A stretch of DNA of 64,000 nt from Bosea sp. RAC05 (GCF_001713455.1 NZ_CP016464.1:867501-931500); one strand, 5' to 3'; shown: positions 9,267 through 18,158, counted from the first letter of the stretch. Notes: generated from the letters alone by a model not told the origin. Program-made: numbers and translations.

Positions 9267-10960
9267 GTCGTGCGCCGGCGCCAGCTCTGCGACCGCAGGA
9301 CGAGACCACGCAGGACCATCTGGATCGCGGTCGCCACCATCGACATCGCCATGATCAGCACGGCGAAAGCCGCCGCCTGGCCGATGCGGCTGCCCTCGAC
9401 GAGGTTGATGACCGCGATCGCGGCGACGCGCGTCTGCGCAGTGAACAGGAAGATCAGGGCCGACACCGTGGTCATGGCGTTGACGAAGAAGTAGCCGGCG
9501 ACATCGACCAGTGTCGGCATGAGGACGGGAAAGTAGACCCGCCGCGCCGCGCCCGCCGGGCGCACGCGCAGGGCCTGCGCCGCCATGTCGATCTCGCGAT
9601 CCAGCCGCTGCAGCTCGTTGACCGCCATCAGATGCGGCACAGTGTAGAAATGCGCGACCGTGCAGAGCATGATCAGGAGCATCGTGCCCTGCAGGCCATG
9701 CAGCGGGTTGGCCGGATTGTTGAAGAAGAAGACATAACCGAGCCCGAGCACGAGGCCTGGAACAGCGACAGGGACCATCGCGACCGCCTGCAAGCCGTTG
9801 CGAACGCCGCTCGCGCCGAGCTTGCGTGCGACGAGCCAGCCCGACAGTGCCACCATCGTCGTCCCGATCAGCGCGGTGCCTGCGGCAAGCACGAGCGAAT
9901 TGCCGAGCGCGCGGAATTCGTCGTCGTCGGTGAAGAGCCGCTCATAATTCTGCAGGCCGAGCGTCAGGTTATAGGGCCAGAACCGCACCAGTGATCCATA
10001 GATCGCCATGCCGAGGATGGCGAGGATGGCGCAGGTCACCACAGCAGCGAATCCAAACAGCGCTGCGTCGCGCCAGACCAGCCGCTCGGGCTCGATAGGC
10101 ACCGATTTCCCGGTGATCATCGAGCGCTGGCTGCGCCGCGCGAACCAGTCGATGCCATAGGCGATGACAGCCGGGAGCAGCAGCAGAACGCCGACGACCG
10201 CGCCCATCTCGAAATCGAAGCGGCCGATCACGAGCTTGTAGATGTCGGTGGCGAGCACATTGGTGGACCCGCCGACGACGCTGGGAATGCCGAAATCGGT
10301 GAAGACCAGGATGTAGACGATCGAGGCGGCACTGATGGCCGCGTAGCGGCAGGACGGGAGCGTCACCGTCATGAAGCGCCGCCAGGGACCGGCCTTCAGC
10401 GCACGCGCCGCCTCATAGTGGCGCTGGTCTCCGGCGGACAGCCCCGCACTGAGAATCAGAACCGCATGCGGGAACGCATAGAAGGCGCTCGCCATGACGA
10501 TCCCGACCGGCCCGTAGAGGCTTTCCCCGAGAAGCCAGTGCTTCAGCCAGCCCTGGTTGCCGAACAGGAAAACCATTCCGAACGCCGGCAGCAGAGACGG
10601 GGCCAGCAGCGGCAGAAGCGCCATCAGCCGGAAGAAGCCCCGGCCCGGGATGCGCGTGCGCACCAGCGCGTAGGCATAGGGAAAGGCCAGCGCCATGACG
10701 ATGACGGTGGAGATGGCCGACAGGCTCGCGGAATTCCAGGCGGCGACGGCCAGGCCGGGCTCGGTCGCATAGCGAATGAAGTTGTCGAGGCCGACGAAGC
10801 CGCCGTCCCGCGCCAGAAAGGCGCGGATCAGCAGGGCCGAAATCGGCAGGACGGTGATGATCCCGAGCAACAGCAACAGGACCGGCGGCAGCGCCGTCCC
10901 CGTCAGATCCGGCATGATCGGGCGGGAGCGCCTGTCCGCCGCGGTCGCAGCCTCAACCAT
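9263..10960 (-). CDS. phnU: ABC transporter permease, two-domain, 2-aminoethylphosphonate type
   Basis: A 565-aa membrane protein with about twelve hydrophobic segments in two similar halves, like the fused permeases of the Fbp/Thi/PhnU2 class. Each half has an EAA-type loop ([20 protein letters not shown] and [22 protein letters not shown]). The start ATGGTTGA at 10960 overlaps the ATPase gene's stop by 8 bp; longer in-frame upstream extensions would lie inside that gene and are not hydrophobic. Together with the neighbouring binding protein and ATPase it forms one importer. Substrate by association: 2-aminoethylphosphonate or a related phosphonate; iron(III) is the main alternative for this fold. 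Confidence 0.85.
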   Translation of the reverse strand: MVEAATAADRRSRPIMPDLTGTALPPVLLLLLGIITVLPISALLIRAFLARDGGFVGLDNFIRYATEPGLAVAAWNSASLSAISTVIVMALAFPYAYALVRTRIPGRGFFRLMALLPLLAPSLLPAFGMVFLFGNQGWLKHWLLGESLYGPVGIVMASAFYAFPHAVLILSAGLSAGDQRHYEAARALKAGPWRRFMTVTLPSCRYAAISAASIVYILVFTDFGIPSVVGGSTNVLATDIYKLVIGRFDFEMGAVVGVLLLLPAVIAYGIDWFARRSQRSMITGKSVPIEPERLVWRDAALFGFAAVVTCAILAILGMAIYGSLVRFWPYNLTLGLQNYERLFTDDDEFRALGNSLVLAAGTALIGTTMVALSGWLVARKLGASGVRNGLQAVAMVPVAVPGLVLGLGYVFFFNNPANPLHGLQGTMLLIMLCTVAHFYTVPHLMAVNELQRLDREIDMAAQALRVRPAGAARRVYFPVLMPTLVDVAGYFFVNAMTTVSALIFLFTAQTRVAAIAVINLVEGSRIGQAAAFAVLIMAMSMVATAIQMVLRGLVLRSQSWRRRTT

Positions 10961-12089
10961 GATCGTCGAGCAGGAAAAGCTGACTGGGGGCGACACCGAA
11001 GGTGACGTGATCGCCCGGTTCTGGCGGCGCGCCAAAACGAGGGAACGGCACCTCGGCCGTGATGGCCGGCGCGTCGGCCTCGTCCGGAAGCAGGGTCAGG
11101 CGCAGCCGATCCCCCAGAAACGCGGTCGCGGTCACACGGGCGCCGATTCCCGGCGAGGCCAGCTCCGCGGCATCACTCAACATGACGGCGGCGGGACGGA
11201 AGCAGACAAAGGTGCCGGGCTTCTCCGAGCCCAAAGGCTGAGCGAGCTGGAAAGAGAGCCCCTGGCTCTCGACGCGCGTCCCGGAGACAGACCTGACGGG
11301 CAGCGCGTTGATCTCACCCAGAATGCGCGCGACGAACAGGTTGGTCGGTCGATGGTAGAGTTCGGCGGGCGCGCCGACCTGCTCGATCCGCCCGGCATTC
11401 ATCACCACGACGCGATCGGCGATGGACAGGGCTTCCTGCTGGTCGTGCGTGACCATGATGCTGGTGACGCCGACGCGCCGCTGCAACGCCCGCAACTCAT
11501 CACGCAGACTGGCCCGGACATTGGCGTCGAGCGCCGAGAGCGGCTCATCGAGCAGGAGGAGCCCGGGCGACAAGGCGAGCGCACGCGCCAGGGCGACGCG
11601 CTGCTGCTGCCCCCCGGAGATCTGGCTGGGGTATTTCTGCGCGTGCCCCTCGAGGCCCACCAGCTCGAGCAGTTCGCGGATGCGGGTCGCGCGATCGGCG
11701 CGCGACATCGGCAGGATTTCGAGGCCGAACCCGACATTGCCCGCGACGGTGCGATTGGGAAACAGGGCGTAGGACTGGAAGACGATGCCGAAATCGCGCG
11801 CCTCCGGCGGGGCTGCGCTGATCTCCTGGCCGTCCTGCCGGATCGACCCGGCATCGGCGGTCTCGAACCCGGCGATCAGCCGCAGCAGCGTGGTCTTGCC
11901 ACAGCCGGAGGGTCCGAGAATGCAGAGCAGTTCGCCGCGCATGACGTCGAGGCTCGCATCGTGCACCACGGTTGCGGTGCCGTAGCGCTTGGTCAGGCCC
12001 GACAGCGACAGGAAAGGGCGAGCGCTAGCGCTCGCCCCTGATGGCTGTGGTTTCGCGTCGACCGAAAGCGCGACTGTGGTCACCGTCAT
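10953..12089 (-). CDS. phnT: ABC transporter ATP-binding protein, 2-aminoethylphosphonate type
   Basis: A 378-aa ABC ATPase with a C-terminal regulatory (TOBE-like) extension. Walker A is GPSGCGKTT, the Q loop is in FQSYALFPN, the signature is [14 protein letters not shown], Walker B is [12 protein letters not shown] and the switch is VTHDQ. It has the layout of the PotA/PhnT class that serves two-domain permeases. A purine-rich GAGAGAG precedes the start. It lies 33 bp after phnS and overlaps phnU, so all are one transcription unit read leftward. Confidence 0.88.
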   Translation of the reverse strand: MTVTTVALSVDAKPQPSGASASARPFLSLSGLTKRYGTATVVHDASLDVMRGELLCILGPSGCGKTTLLRLIAGFETADAGSIRQDGQEISAAPPEARDFGIVFQSYALFPNRTVAGNVGFGLEILPMSRADRATRIRELLELVGLEGHAQKYPSQISGGQQQRVALARALALSPGLLLLDEPLSALDANVRASLRDELRALQRRVGVTSIMVTHDQQEALSIADRVVVMNAGRIEQVGAPAELYHRPTNLFVARILGEINALPVRSVSGTRVESQGLSFQLAQPLGSEKPGTFVCFRPAAVMLSDAAELASPGIGARVTATAFLGDRLRLTLLPDEADAPAITAEVPFPRFGAPPEPGDHVTFGVAPSQLFLLDDHG

Positions 12090-12122
12090 CGTCAGCTCTC
12101 TCGGACCGGCTGGCTTGGCGGA

Positions 12123-13148
12123 TCAGGACCTGGGCGGAACCTTGACGCCGTAGCGCTTCTGCCATTCGGCCATGACGGCCTCGCGGCTGGCGGCGAGCTT
12201 GGCGAAGTCCATCGTCAGCAGCTTCGACTTCTCGTCCGCCGGATAGTTCTTGGGGAGGGACTGGATGTCGTCATAGGCCGTGATCGGCAGGAACTTCGCC
12301 GAGATCTCCGCCGCTTCGCGCGAGGAGATCCAGTCCGACATCGCCTTGGCGTCGGCGAGGTTCTTGGCGCCCTTGACGATGGCGGCCGCCTCGATTTCCC
12401 AGCCGAGGCCTTCGGAGGGCAGAATGATCTGGATCGGCGCGCCTTCGTTGATCGATTTCACGCCGGGTGTTGCATAGGAAATGCCGATGAGGGTCTCGCC
12501 GGACGCCGCTTGGCGGCAGGGCGCCGAGCCGGAATGGCCGTATTTCGAGACGTTCTCGTGCAGCTTGTCCATGAACTCCCAGCCGCCCTTCTCGCCGAAG
12601 ACGGTGAGCCAGCCATTGACCGCCAGCAGCGCGGTGCCCGACGACAGCGGCGAGGGCATGGTGATCTGGCCCTTGTAGATCGGGTTCGTCAGATCCGCCC
12701 AGCTCTTCGGCGCGGGAATGTTCTTCTTGGCGGCCTCGACCGTGTTGAAGCAGAGCGACGACGCCCAGGCATCGATGCCCACCCACACCGGCTCGGCGCG
12801 GCCATCGCGCATCACCGGCGCCACCTTGTCGTAATGGGCCGGCTTGTAGGGTAGCAGCAGGCCTCGCGCATCGGCCGCCATCAGGGCGGAGACGGCGTTG
12901 CCCATGATGATGTCGGCCTGCGGCGACGCCGCCTCGGCGATGACGCGGGCGATGATCGGCGCGGTCGAGCCGAGGATCGCATTGACCTTCACCTGAGGAT
13001 GCTTGGCCTCGAAGCCCTTGATCAGCGCCTTCGCCTGATCCTCGTCGAGGGAGGAGTAGACGGTCAGAGTGCGCTGCTGGGCCGAGGCCGCCACGGGCGC
13101 GAGAGCCACAAAACCCGCGATGCTCGCGGCCAGAACGTGCTTGAACAT
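12123..13148 (-). CDS. phnS: 2-aminoethylphosphonate-type ABC substrate-binding protein
   Basis: A 341-aa extracellular binding protein with a clean signal peptide (MFKHVLAASIAGFVALAPVA, cut after ASA near residue 23) and a strong SD, GGGGGAAG. The mature protein begins RTLTVYSSLDEDQAKALIKG and includes GIDAWASSLCFNT, LTNPIYKGQITMPSPLSSGT and KYGHSGSAPCRQAASGE. These match what I know of the putative 2-aminoethylphosphonate-binding family (PhnS2/AepX-like) rather than the iron-binding FbpA group, which has conserved tyrosines. It is the first gene of the transporter operon and is divergent from a PbfA-like enzyme gene, supporting a phosphonate ligand. The ligand is inferred, not shown. Confidence 0.85.
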   Translation of the reverse strand: MFKHVLAASIAGFVALAPVAASAQQRTLTVYSSLDEDQAKALIKGFEAKHPQVKVNAILGSTAPIIARVIAEAASPQADIIMGNAVSALMAADARGLLLPYKPAHYDKVAPVMRDGRAEPVWVGIDAWASSLCFNTVEAAKKNIPAPKSWADLTNPIYKGQITMPSPLSSGTALLAVNGWLTVFGEKGGWEFMDKLHENVSKYGHSGSAPCRQAASGETLIGISYATPGVKSINEGAPIQIILPSEGLGWEIEAAAIVKGAKNLADAKAMSDWISSREAAEISAKFLPITAYDDIQSLPKNYPADEKSKLLTMDFAKLAASREAVMAEWQKRYGVKVPPRS

Positions 13149-13454
13149 GTCAGCGCTTCCCCCAGACTCGCCATCTCATGATGACCTAGCGAAAGCGGAT
13201 ACGGCGCATGCACGACGTTTGCGTGACACCGGAACTCGCGGCCGGCCGGAGCCTCTCGTCCACAGACTGCGGCCGTTGCGGCTGTCGCCAAATGGTCGTC
13301 AAGCTCGCCTATGCCCACGCATGTCGGCAGCGCCACCATTGACCCCGATCCTGCGCGTGCCGCTGCCATCTTTGGCGAGGCCTGCGCCATTGCTTTGGCG
13401 CCGGCCGTTGCGCTGCGGGGGCAGGCTGGTGGTTTCGGCGGGAGGCGATGCGCG
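13149..13454. promoter_or_regulatory. divergent intergenic region phnS / pbfA-like gene
   Basis: About 300 bp holding the promoters of both divergent units. I see no clear riboswitch or strong dyad. A Pho-box could be expected for a phosphate-regulated phosphonate locus, but I do not see a convincing one. Confidence 0.35.
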
Positions 13455-14687
13455 ATGAGCGGGGATCTGGTTGCGCGCGATGCCGCCGCCTTCTTCCATC
13501 AGGATGGCTCCAGTCCCTGCGTCTCGGCCCTGCACGCGGTCGAGGGCGCCTGGCTGGAGGATGACACGGGCCGCCGCCTGCTCGACCTGCACGGCAACAC
13601 CGCCCATCACATCGGCCATGCCCACCCCGAACTGATCGCCGCGCTGAAGGACCAGCTCGATACGCTGCCCTTCTCGCCACGACGCTTCACCAACGAGCCG
13701 GCGGTCGGGCTGGCGGAGACGCTGCTGTCGAAATGGCCGGGGGCGCCGGCCCGGGTCCTGTTCGCCACAGGCGGCTCGGATGCGATCGAGATCGCCCTCA
13801 AGCTCGCCCGCGTCGCGACCGGCAAGCCCGAGACGATCTCGATCGAAGGCTCCTATCACGGGCATGGCTTTGGCGCGTTCGGCCTGTCGCGCGCCGCGCC
13901 CGACGCGAGGCTGGGCCCTTTCCTGCCCGGTCGCCACCATGTCACGCCCTATTGGCATCCCGACAACGGCGCCCTGCGGATGGTCGCGGATGTCCAGCGG
14001 GCCCTGGAGTCGTCATCCCGGATCGGTGCGCTGATCGCCGAGCCGATCCGATCGAATGGCCACGTGCCGCCACCCTGGCTCTGGCCGCAGATCCGGCAGC
14101 TCTGCGACGCTCATGGCGTCCTGCTGATCTTCGACGAAATCCCCTCGGGCCTCGGCAAAACCGGCCGCTTCTTCGCCTTCGAGCATGTCGGCGCGACGCC
14201 CGACGCCGTGGTGCTCGGCAAGGCCCTCGGCGGCGGCATCCTGCCGATCGCCGCGGTGATCGCCGACGCGCGCCTCAACCTCGCGCCCGAGCTGTCGCTC
14301 GGCCACTACACCCATGAGAAGAACCCGATGACGACGCGGGCGGCGCTGACGACGATCGGAATCATCGAGCGACAGAACCTGGTCGCACGCGCCGCACGGC
14401 TCGAGGAGGAGATCCGGACGCGGGTCGCCCGTCTGCGGGAGGACAGCCCGCTGGTCGACCATGTCCGCGGCAAGGGCCTGCTGCTGGTGATCGGGCTCGA
14501 TCCCGACCGCGTCGATGCCGCGCGATGGCCGATCGCCGCGATCATCGATCACCTGCGCGATCACGGCCTGTCGACGACAGCCAAGGATCGATCAAGCTTC
14601 GGCTTCTCGCCGCCGCTGACAATCAGTGACGCCGAACTCGACTGGGCGCTCGACCGTCTCGGCGAGGCAATGGCTTCGCCAGGATGA
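13455..14687 (+). CDS. pbfA: class III PLP enzyme, probable (R)-1-hydroxy-2-aminoethylphosphonate ammonia-lyase
   Basis: A 410-aa class III aminotransferase-fold protein. ATG 13455 was chosen because GGGAGG lies 9 nt upstream; earlier in-frame codons give no conserved sequence. Motifs include LHGNTAHHIGHAHPELIAAL, FATGGSDAIEIALKLAR, LLIFDEIPSGLGKTGRFFA, the PLP lysine in VLGKALGGGILPIAAVI, and a threonine in SLGHYTHEKNP. Class III enzymes next to aminoethylphosphonate transporters include PbfA, which releases ammonia from hydroxy-aminoethylphosphonate to give phosphonoacetaldehyde for PhnX or PhnY/A. No phnW, phnX, phnY or phnA lies in this window, so the rest of the pathway would have to be elsewhere. 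An ordinary omega-aminotransferase is the alternative. Confidence 0.65.
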   Translation: MSGDLVARDAAAFFHQDGSSPCVSALHAVEGAWLEDDTGRRLLDLHGNTAHHIGHAHPELIAALKDQLDTLPFSPRRFTNEPAVGLAETLLSKWPGAPARVLFATGGSDAIEIALKLARVATGKPETISIEGSYHGHGFGAFGLSRAAPDARLGPFLPGRHHVTPYWHPDNGALRMVADVQRALESSSRIGALIAEPIRSNGHVPPPWLWPQIRQLCDAHGVLLIFDEIPSGLGKTGRFFAFEHVGATPDAVVLGKALGGGILPIAAVIADARLNLAPELSLGHYTHEKNPMTTRAALTTIGIIERQNLVARAARLEEEIRTRVARLREDSPLVDHVRGKGLLLVIGLDPDRVDAARWPIAAIIDHLRDHGLSTTAKDRSSFGFSPPLTISDAELDWALDRLGEAMASPG

Positions 14688-14784
14688 TGGCCGTGCCGCT
14701 CAGCGCGAAATCGAAAGCGACGTAATGTGCGATACGCTGCGGGCTTACCGATGTGAGCACGGCAAGTCAGCGATTGCCGTGTGC

Positions 14785-14978
14785 GCAACCAGGCCCGCGC
14801 CGCCGAGCCGCGCTACCGCAGCTACGAGGATCGCGACCTGCGTGAGGCCGGCTACGGCCACCAGCGCCCGGTGCGCTTCGTCGAGGCCGAGGAAGACTGC
14901 TTCGAGAAGCCGATCAAGCGCTTCGACCGCTACTCCGGCGAGACCATCGTCGTCGGCTACAAGACCATCTGCCGCTGA
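14785..14978 (+). pseudogene. 5'-truncated third copy of the small secreted repeat protein
   Basis: From about 14785 the DNA is nearly identical to the last 190 bp of the genes at 20902 and 31223, encoding NQARAAEPRYRSYEDRDLRE to IVVGYKTICR and the stop. The signal peptide, glycine-rich region and promoter are missing. An ATG just upstream (14781) gives a 65-codon open frame, but no SD or signal sequence. Internally it follows the 31-kb copy (YEDRDLREAGYG), yet its downstream flank and terminator follow the 21-kb copy, so it is a mosaic. Confidence 0.8.
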
Positions 14979-14998
14979 GCGCGTGACGCAGCATCGGA

Positions 14999-15025
14999 CC
15001 CCTGGCGAGCAGGCCAGGGGCTTTG
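14999..15025 (+). terminator. hairpin terminator after the truncated repeat gene
   Basis: CCCCTGGC and GCCAGGGG form an 8-bp stem followed by CTTTGG. The same hairpin follows the 21-kb copy of the gene. Confidence 0.55.
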
Positions 15026-15342
15026 GCTGTCGAGGGTGTGCGCGTTCGACTCTTGCGTGAGCCTGAGTGAACCCAGGCTGGAGGTGCGCCCGATGCTGCT
15101 CTTCCGCTATCTGTCGCGAACCGATGCGGTTTCAGTGCAGGGCGGACACTGGTTCGGCGGTCGCGCGACCGCTTAACCGGACGCGGCGACGCGGCGGATG
15201 CTGCGATGGCATCAGTCAGAGTTGGAGGGCAGCTCCCGCTTTGGCTCTTCGGGGGATGTCTCGCTGCAGATCTTCGCCTACGATCCCGCCGTCAGGGTGA
15301 CCACGCCCTGAGCCTGCAATCCACGTCTAGGATGGGCTTGTG
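15026..15342. other. intergenic stretch without recognisable gene
   Basis: About 320 bp between the truncated repeat gene and the secreted protein gene. Short open frames are present but none has an SD, conserved-looking sequence or signal peptide. Confidence 0.4.
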
Positions 15343-15948
15343 ATGCGCAATCTGAACTATTCGGTCTGGCTCTTCGCCGCGGCCCTGCTGTCTCCCTCGG
15401 CGGCGGTCGCCGATCCCTGCCGGGAATCGCTCGTGAGAGAGATGAGCAGGCCGATGAAGGGCCAGGCCAGCAAGTCGACGATCACGACGGTGACCAGCGG
15501 CCAGAAGCCGATGATCAACTATCATTTCAGCAACGGCTCGGGCGATTGGCTGACGCAAGTGATCGACCCACCCGGAATGCCTTGGTCACTCGCGGTCGGC
15601 GATGTCCTATATGCATCATCGGACAAGGGTAAGACCTGGAAGAAGGTCCGCGAGCTGAACGATCCGGGGCACGATCCGGAAGTCGTCCTGAAGCAACAGG
15701 CCGACGTCGCGCGATCCGCGCAGAACATCGCCTGCGGTTTCGAGGAAATCGACGGCGTCCGCCTCGAGAAGTTCGAGGGCGATCTGGTCTATCCGCAGAT
15801 GAACATGACCACCCGCCAGACGCTCTGGATTCATCCGGCGACGCGTCAGACCGTCAAAACGTTCAGCGTCATGCGCATGTCGGGCATGGAAACCGCTGTC
15901 ACGCAGTCGATCGAATACCTGTCGGATCTGACGCTGCCCAAGCCATAG
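15343..15948 (+). CDS. secreted protein of unknown function
   Basis: A 201-aa protein. It begins MRNLNYSVWLFAAALLSPSA with a likely signal-peptide cut after AVA near residue 23, so the mature protein would be periplasmic. The ATG at 15343 directly follows an in-frame GTG; either could serve. The mature part contains YHFSNGSGDWLTQVIDPP, ASSDKGKTWKKVRELND and a CGFEEIDGVRLEKFEG segment. It has two cysteines (in ADPCRESL and NIACGF) that could form a disulfide. It resembles uncharacterised alphaproteobacterial exported proteins with a lipocalin- or LolA-like beta content, but I do not recognise a named family. It stands alone as a single-gene unit. Confidence 0.7.
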   Translation: MRNLNYSVWLFAAALLSPSAAVADPCRESLVREMSRPMKGQASKSTITTVTSGQKPMINYHFSNGSGDWLTQVIDPPGMPWSLAVGDVLYASSDKGKTWKKVRELNDPGHDPEVVLKQQADVARSAQNIACGFEEIDGVRLEKFEGDLVYPQMNMTTRQTLWIHPATRQTVKTFSVMRMSGMETAVTQSIEYLSDLTLPKP

Positions 15949-15973
15949 TGAACGCGATGCGAGCCGCAGTCGG

Positions 15974-15984
15974 CCCCCCCCCCC
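15974..15984. repeat. homopolymer run of 11 C
   Basis: An uninterrupted C11 tract just after the secreted protein gene and 33 bp before repeat R1. It lies about 310 bp upstream of the BLUF gene, outside any convincing coding frame. Such runs are prone to slippage. Confidence 0.7.
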
Positions 15985-16016
15985 AACGTTTCCCAGGGGC
16001 ATTCCCCTGTCCGGAG

Positions 16017-16135
16017 TGGCGCGGTCGTGCCGAACCGAGTTGTGATCGCGGTTGCAGCGCCGATCAGTGCCACAAGCTATTGTGGATACAGGAGAATTTG
16101 GGGCGCGCTTCCGGCGAAAACCCAGCTTCGGAGGG
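16017..16135 (+). repeat. direct repeat R1 (119 bp)
   Basis: Shares most of its length with 17897-18014 (R2). Both begin TGGCGCGGTCGTGCCGAACC and end AAAACCCAGCTTCGGAGGG, with scattered differences and one indel between. R1 and R2 bracket the BLUF and exonuclease genes in direct orientation, as if they bound a 1.9-kb inserted or duplicated segment. The last 10 nt match the anticodon region of the tRNA-Arg. Confidence 0.75.
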
Positions 16136-16295
16136 ACCTGCTCCCTCGGCAAACTGCCTTGGAGAGGCAGTCTTCTTGCACAAGATCGCCCGACGAGTTG
16201 CGCATTGGGGCTCAGCCTGCTTCCATGAGCGACGCATTGTGTTGAGGAGATGCAATCACAGGGCGACACACCCTACGGTTGCCGGAGGGCCCGCC

Positions 16296-16766
16296 ATGTT
16301 CGACGAATACGGTTTGCAACGGGTTTCCGAGTTGGACGATGCCCCGCAGCACACGCTTCGTCATTTCGTCTACTGCAGCCGTGCCGCTGACGGCGTTGAC
16401 GACGCCGAGGTCGGTCGCATCGTTGAGTCTGCTCAACGCAGCAATCGCGCGCGTGGCATCACCGGCGTGCTGGTTTTTGGCGGTGGCGTCTTCTTCCAGT
16501 GGATCGAGGGGCCGCCCGCCCAGATCCAGAGTTTGATCGCGAGTCTGCATAGCGATCCGCGCCATTACGATATCGTCTCGCTGAGCCAGAGTGAGGAAAA
16601 GCGCGAGCGTCTGTATCCGAACTGGGAGATGGAGAGAGTAGGAGTCGAGGACATTCGCATGGTGCTGCAGGACGCGCTCGAAAGCGTCGAAGATGAGAAC
16701 AGCGCCGCGGCGCTGAAGCGTATTCTCACTCACTTCGATTCTGCGCCGCTGCTTTCACTTGGATGA
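16296..16766 (+). CDS. BLUF-domain blue-light sensor protein
   Basis: A 156-aa protein. ATG 16296 follows GGAGGG; upstream in-frame sequence is low complexity and overlaps R1. The BLUF core is recognisable at about residues 20-115: LRHFVYCSRAA holds the conserved flavin-region tyrosine, SNRARGITGVLVFGGG the Asn/Arg-ITG segment, and FFQWIEGPPAQI the conserved glutamine and EG turn. BLUF proteins bind FAD and signal blue light. There is no fused output domain, so this is a short-type BLUF that would act on a partner protein. The C-terminal ~40 residues are helical and acidic. No obvious partner gene is adjacent. Confidence 0.88.
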   Translation: MFDEYGLQRVSELDDAPQHTLRHFVYCSRAADGVDDAEVGRIVESAQRSNRARGITGVLVFGGGVFFQWIEGPPAQIQSLIASLHSDPRHYDIVSLSQSEEKRERLYPNWEMERVGVEDIRMVLQDALESVEDENSAAALKRILTHFDSAPLLSLG

Positions 16767-17100
16767 ACTCGGCTCCGAGCGCGTGAGGGTCCCTCGGGGA
16801 ACTCATCCGGTTCGAGCGAGGCGTCGAATGTCCATGTCGCCGGTCTAGGCGATCAGCCCAGGATCATCACATCGGTCGGGTTGCGGGAATAATCGACGGG
16901 CCACGATACTGACTTGGCAACTTGCACGCTCGGCCGTGTTTGATTTCAACCTTTGCAAAGGTCGCCAGCTGCGGTTTGGGCGAGGGTCTTGGTTGCTGGA
17001 AGTCAGATCGAATACAGCTGCCTGCTCCCGGTGCAATGACCTTTTCAGCCCAGGCCGGGTCGACGCTAACGATCGTCCAGGAGCGGGGGGGCTATGATCG
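16767..17100. other. intergenic stretch without recognisable gene
   Basis: About 330 bp between the BLUF gene and the convergent exonuclease gene. No open frame, hairpin or repeat stands out. Confidence 0.4.
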
Positions 17101-17895
17101 TCAGTTCAAAATCGTTGGCGTGCCGCGTCCGGGCGCTCTACGTTTACCAAGCGATCCTGGGACAGAGCTACCTAATGTGGCCAGCCAATCATACGCTTCC
17201 GCAATCCTGATCCGCTGCAGCCGGTGCAGCACTTCTTGATCAAAGTGCTCGGCTCGACAGCGAGAGCGTGCGTTGGCGCAGATGCGATTGAAGAGATGGA
17301 CCGTGACAAACGTATCGGCGCTCGCCCTATGAAGGCGACCAGGAGATGCAATGCCCATCTCGTCGATGAGACCGCCTAGTCGATAACTTCTCCGACCCGG
17401 GAACATGCGGCGAGCCAATAGCAGGGTGCATAAGGCGCGAACGGGCTGCCCATCGAGAAACTCGCTGGCCTCGTGTTCGTAAAACCGTCGATCGAAGCCT
17501 GCGTTGTGGCAAACGATAGGCGATGACCCGATGAAGGATGAGAGCTGACGCATCACGACCGCCGACGTAGGTGCGCCGCTGAGCATCGCGCTCGTTATGC
17601 CGGTGATCTGGGTGATCTCTGCCGGGACGCGGATGCCTGGGTCGACAAAGGAAAGCAGTTCATGGCCTGCTCGGCCGTCCACCACTTCGCGAGCTGACAC
17701 CTCAATCACCCGCGCGCCCATCGCCGGGCTGAGTCCAGTCGTCTCGAAATCGAGCACGATAAAGCGTCCGCTTGGGAGGCTATTCAAGGTCGGACGCTCC
17801 GTGCCCACTTCATCGATTCGCAAGCAGGATATCACCCAGCGATGGTAGGCCGCGGGGATTTCTCTTCCGCGCTGGAGCCGACTACCACCCTGCAT
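17101..17895 (-). CDS. DnaQ-like 3'-5' exonuclease
   Basis: A 264-aa protein of the DEDDh exonuclease family. ExoI is FIVLDFETTGLSP, ExoII is IVCHNAGFDRRFYEHEA and ExoIII is HRASADTFVT, giving the D, E, D, H and D catalytic set. The start is uncertain. ATG 17895 is the last before repeat R2 begins; an in-frame GTG near 17832 is also possible, and a 20-codon upstream extension would fall inside R2. Members degrade DNA or RNA 3' ends, as in PolIII epsilon or oligoribonuclease-type roles; the size and lack of other domains do not decide which. A near-perfect copy of the tRNA-Arg promoter at 18058-18086 points into this gene across a 150-nt leader. Confidence 0.85.
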   Translation of the reverse strand: MQGGSRLQRGREIPAAYHRWVISCLRIDEVGTERPTLNSLPSGRFIVLDFETTGLSPAMGARVIEVSAREVVDGRAGHELLSFVDPGIRVPAEITQITGITSAMLSGAPTSAVVMRQLSSFIGSSPIVCHNAGFDRRFYEHEASEFLDGQPVRALCTLLLARRMFPGRRSYRLGGLIDEMGIASPGRLHRASADTFVTVHLFNRICANARSRCRAEHFDQEVLHRLQRIRIAEAYDWLATLGSSVPGSLGKRRAPGRGTPTILN

Positions 17896-17896
17896 G

Positions 17897-18014
17897 TGGC
17901 GCGGTCGTGCCGAACCGCGTTGTGATCGCTGTTCCAGCGCCGATTTGCGCCTCAAACTATTGTGATTGCTAGAAAATTTAGAGGCGCTTTCGGCGAAAAC
18001 CCAGCTTCGGAGGG
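17897..18014 (+). repeat. direct repeat R2 (118 bp)
   Basis: Partner of R1 at 16017-16135 (see there). R2 runs directly into the tRNA-Arg 5'-half copy: its last bases CTTCGGAGGG are also the anticodon region of that copy, so the two repeats are fused at the anticodon. Confidence 0.75.
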
Positions 18015-18099
18015 CAACGCTCTATCCAGCTGAGCTACGGGCGCAATCCGTGGATGTTGGATAGCCGATCGCGCGGCGCGGGGCAACGAGGGAATTGCG
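18005..18099 (-). repeat. duplicate of the tRNA-Arg promoter and 5' half
   Basis: A 95-bp segment matching 6614-6708 with a single mismatch. Read leftward it holds the -35 TTGCCC and -10 TATCCA boxes (18086-18058, 17-bp spacer) and the first 40 nt of tRNA-Arg up to the anticodon (5' end at 18044). It then switches to repeat R2 instead of the 3' half. It cannot make a tRNA, but the promoter looks intact and would transcribe a tRNA-half-headed RNA toward the exonuclease gene. Confidence 0.85.
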
Positions 18100-18120
18100 G
18101 GCGCGGGCATGGCCCGAAGC

Positions 18121-18158
18121 GGCAGAGGTCACGGGATCGACCCACGTCGGGCGCGCCG
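18121..18158 (+). repeat. degenerate tRNA-Arg 3'-half-like segment
   Basis: Equivalent in position to 6728-6765: about 20 nt beyond the 5'-half copy and on the opposite strand. It keeps GGTCAC near its start and CGTCGGGCGCGCC at its end but has lost the T-loop sequence. Confidence 0.5.

Noticed and set aside
18005..18044. A second functional tRNA-Arg at 18.0 kb
   Set aside because: Only the 5' half to the anticodon is present on this strand. No T arm or acceptor 3' strand follows, so no cloverleaf can form.
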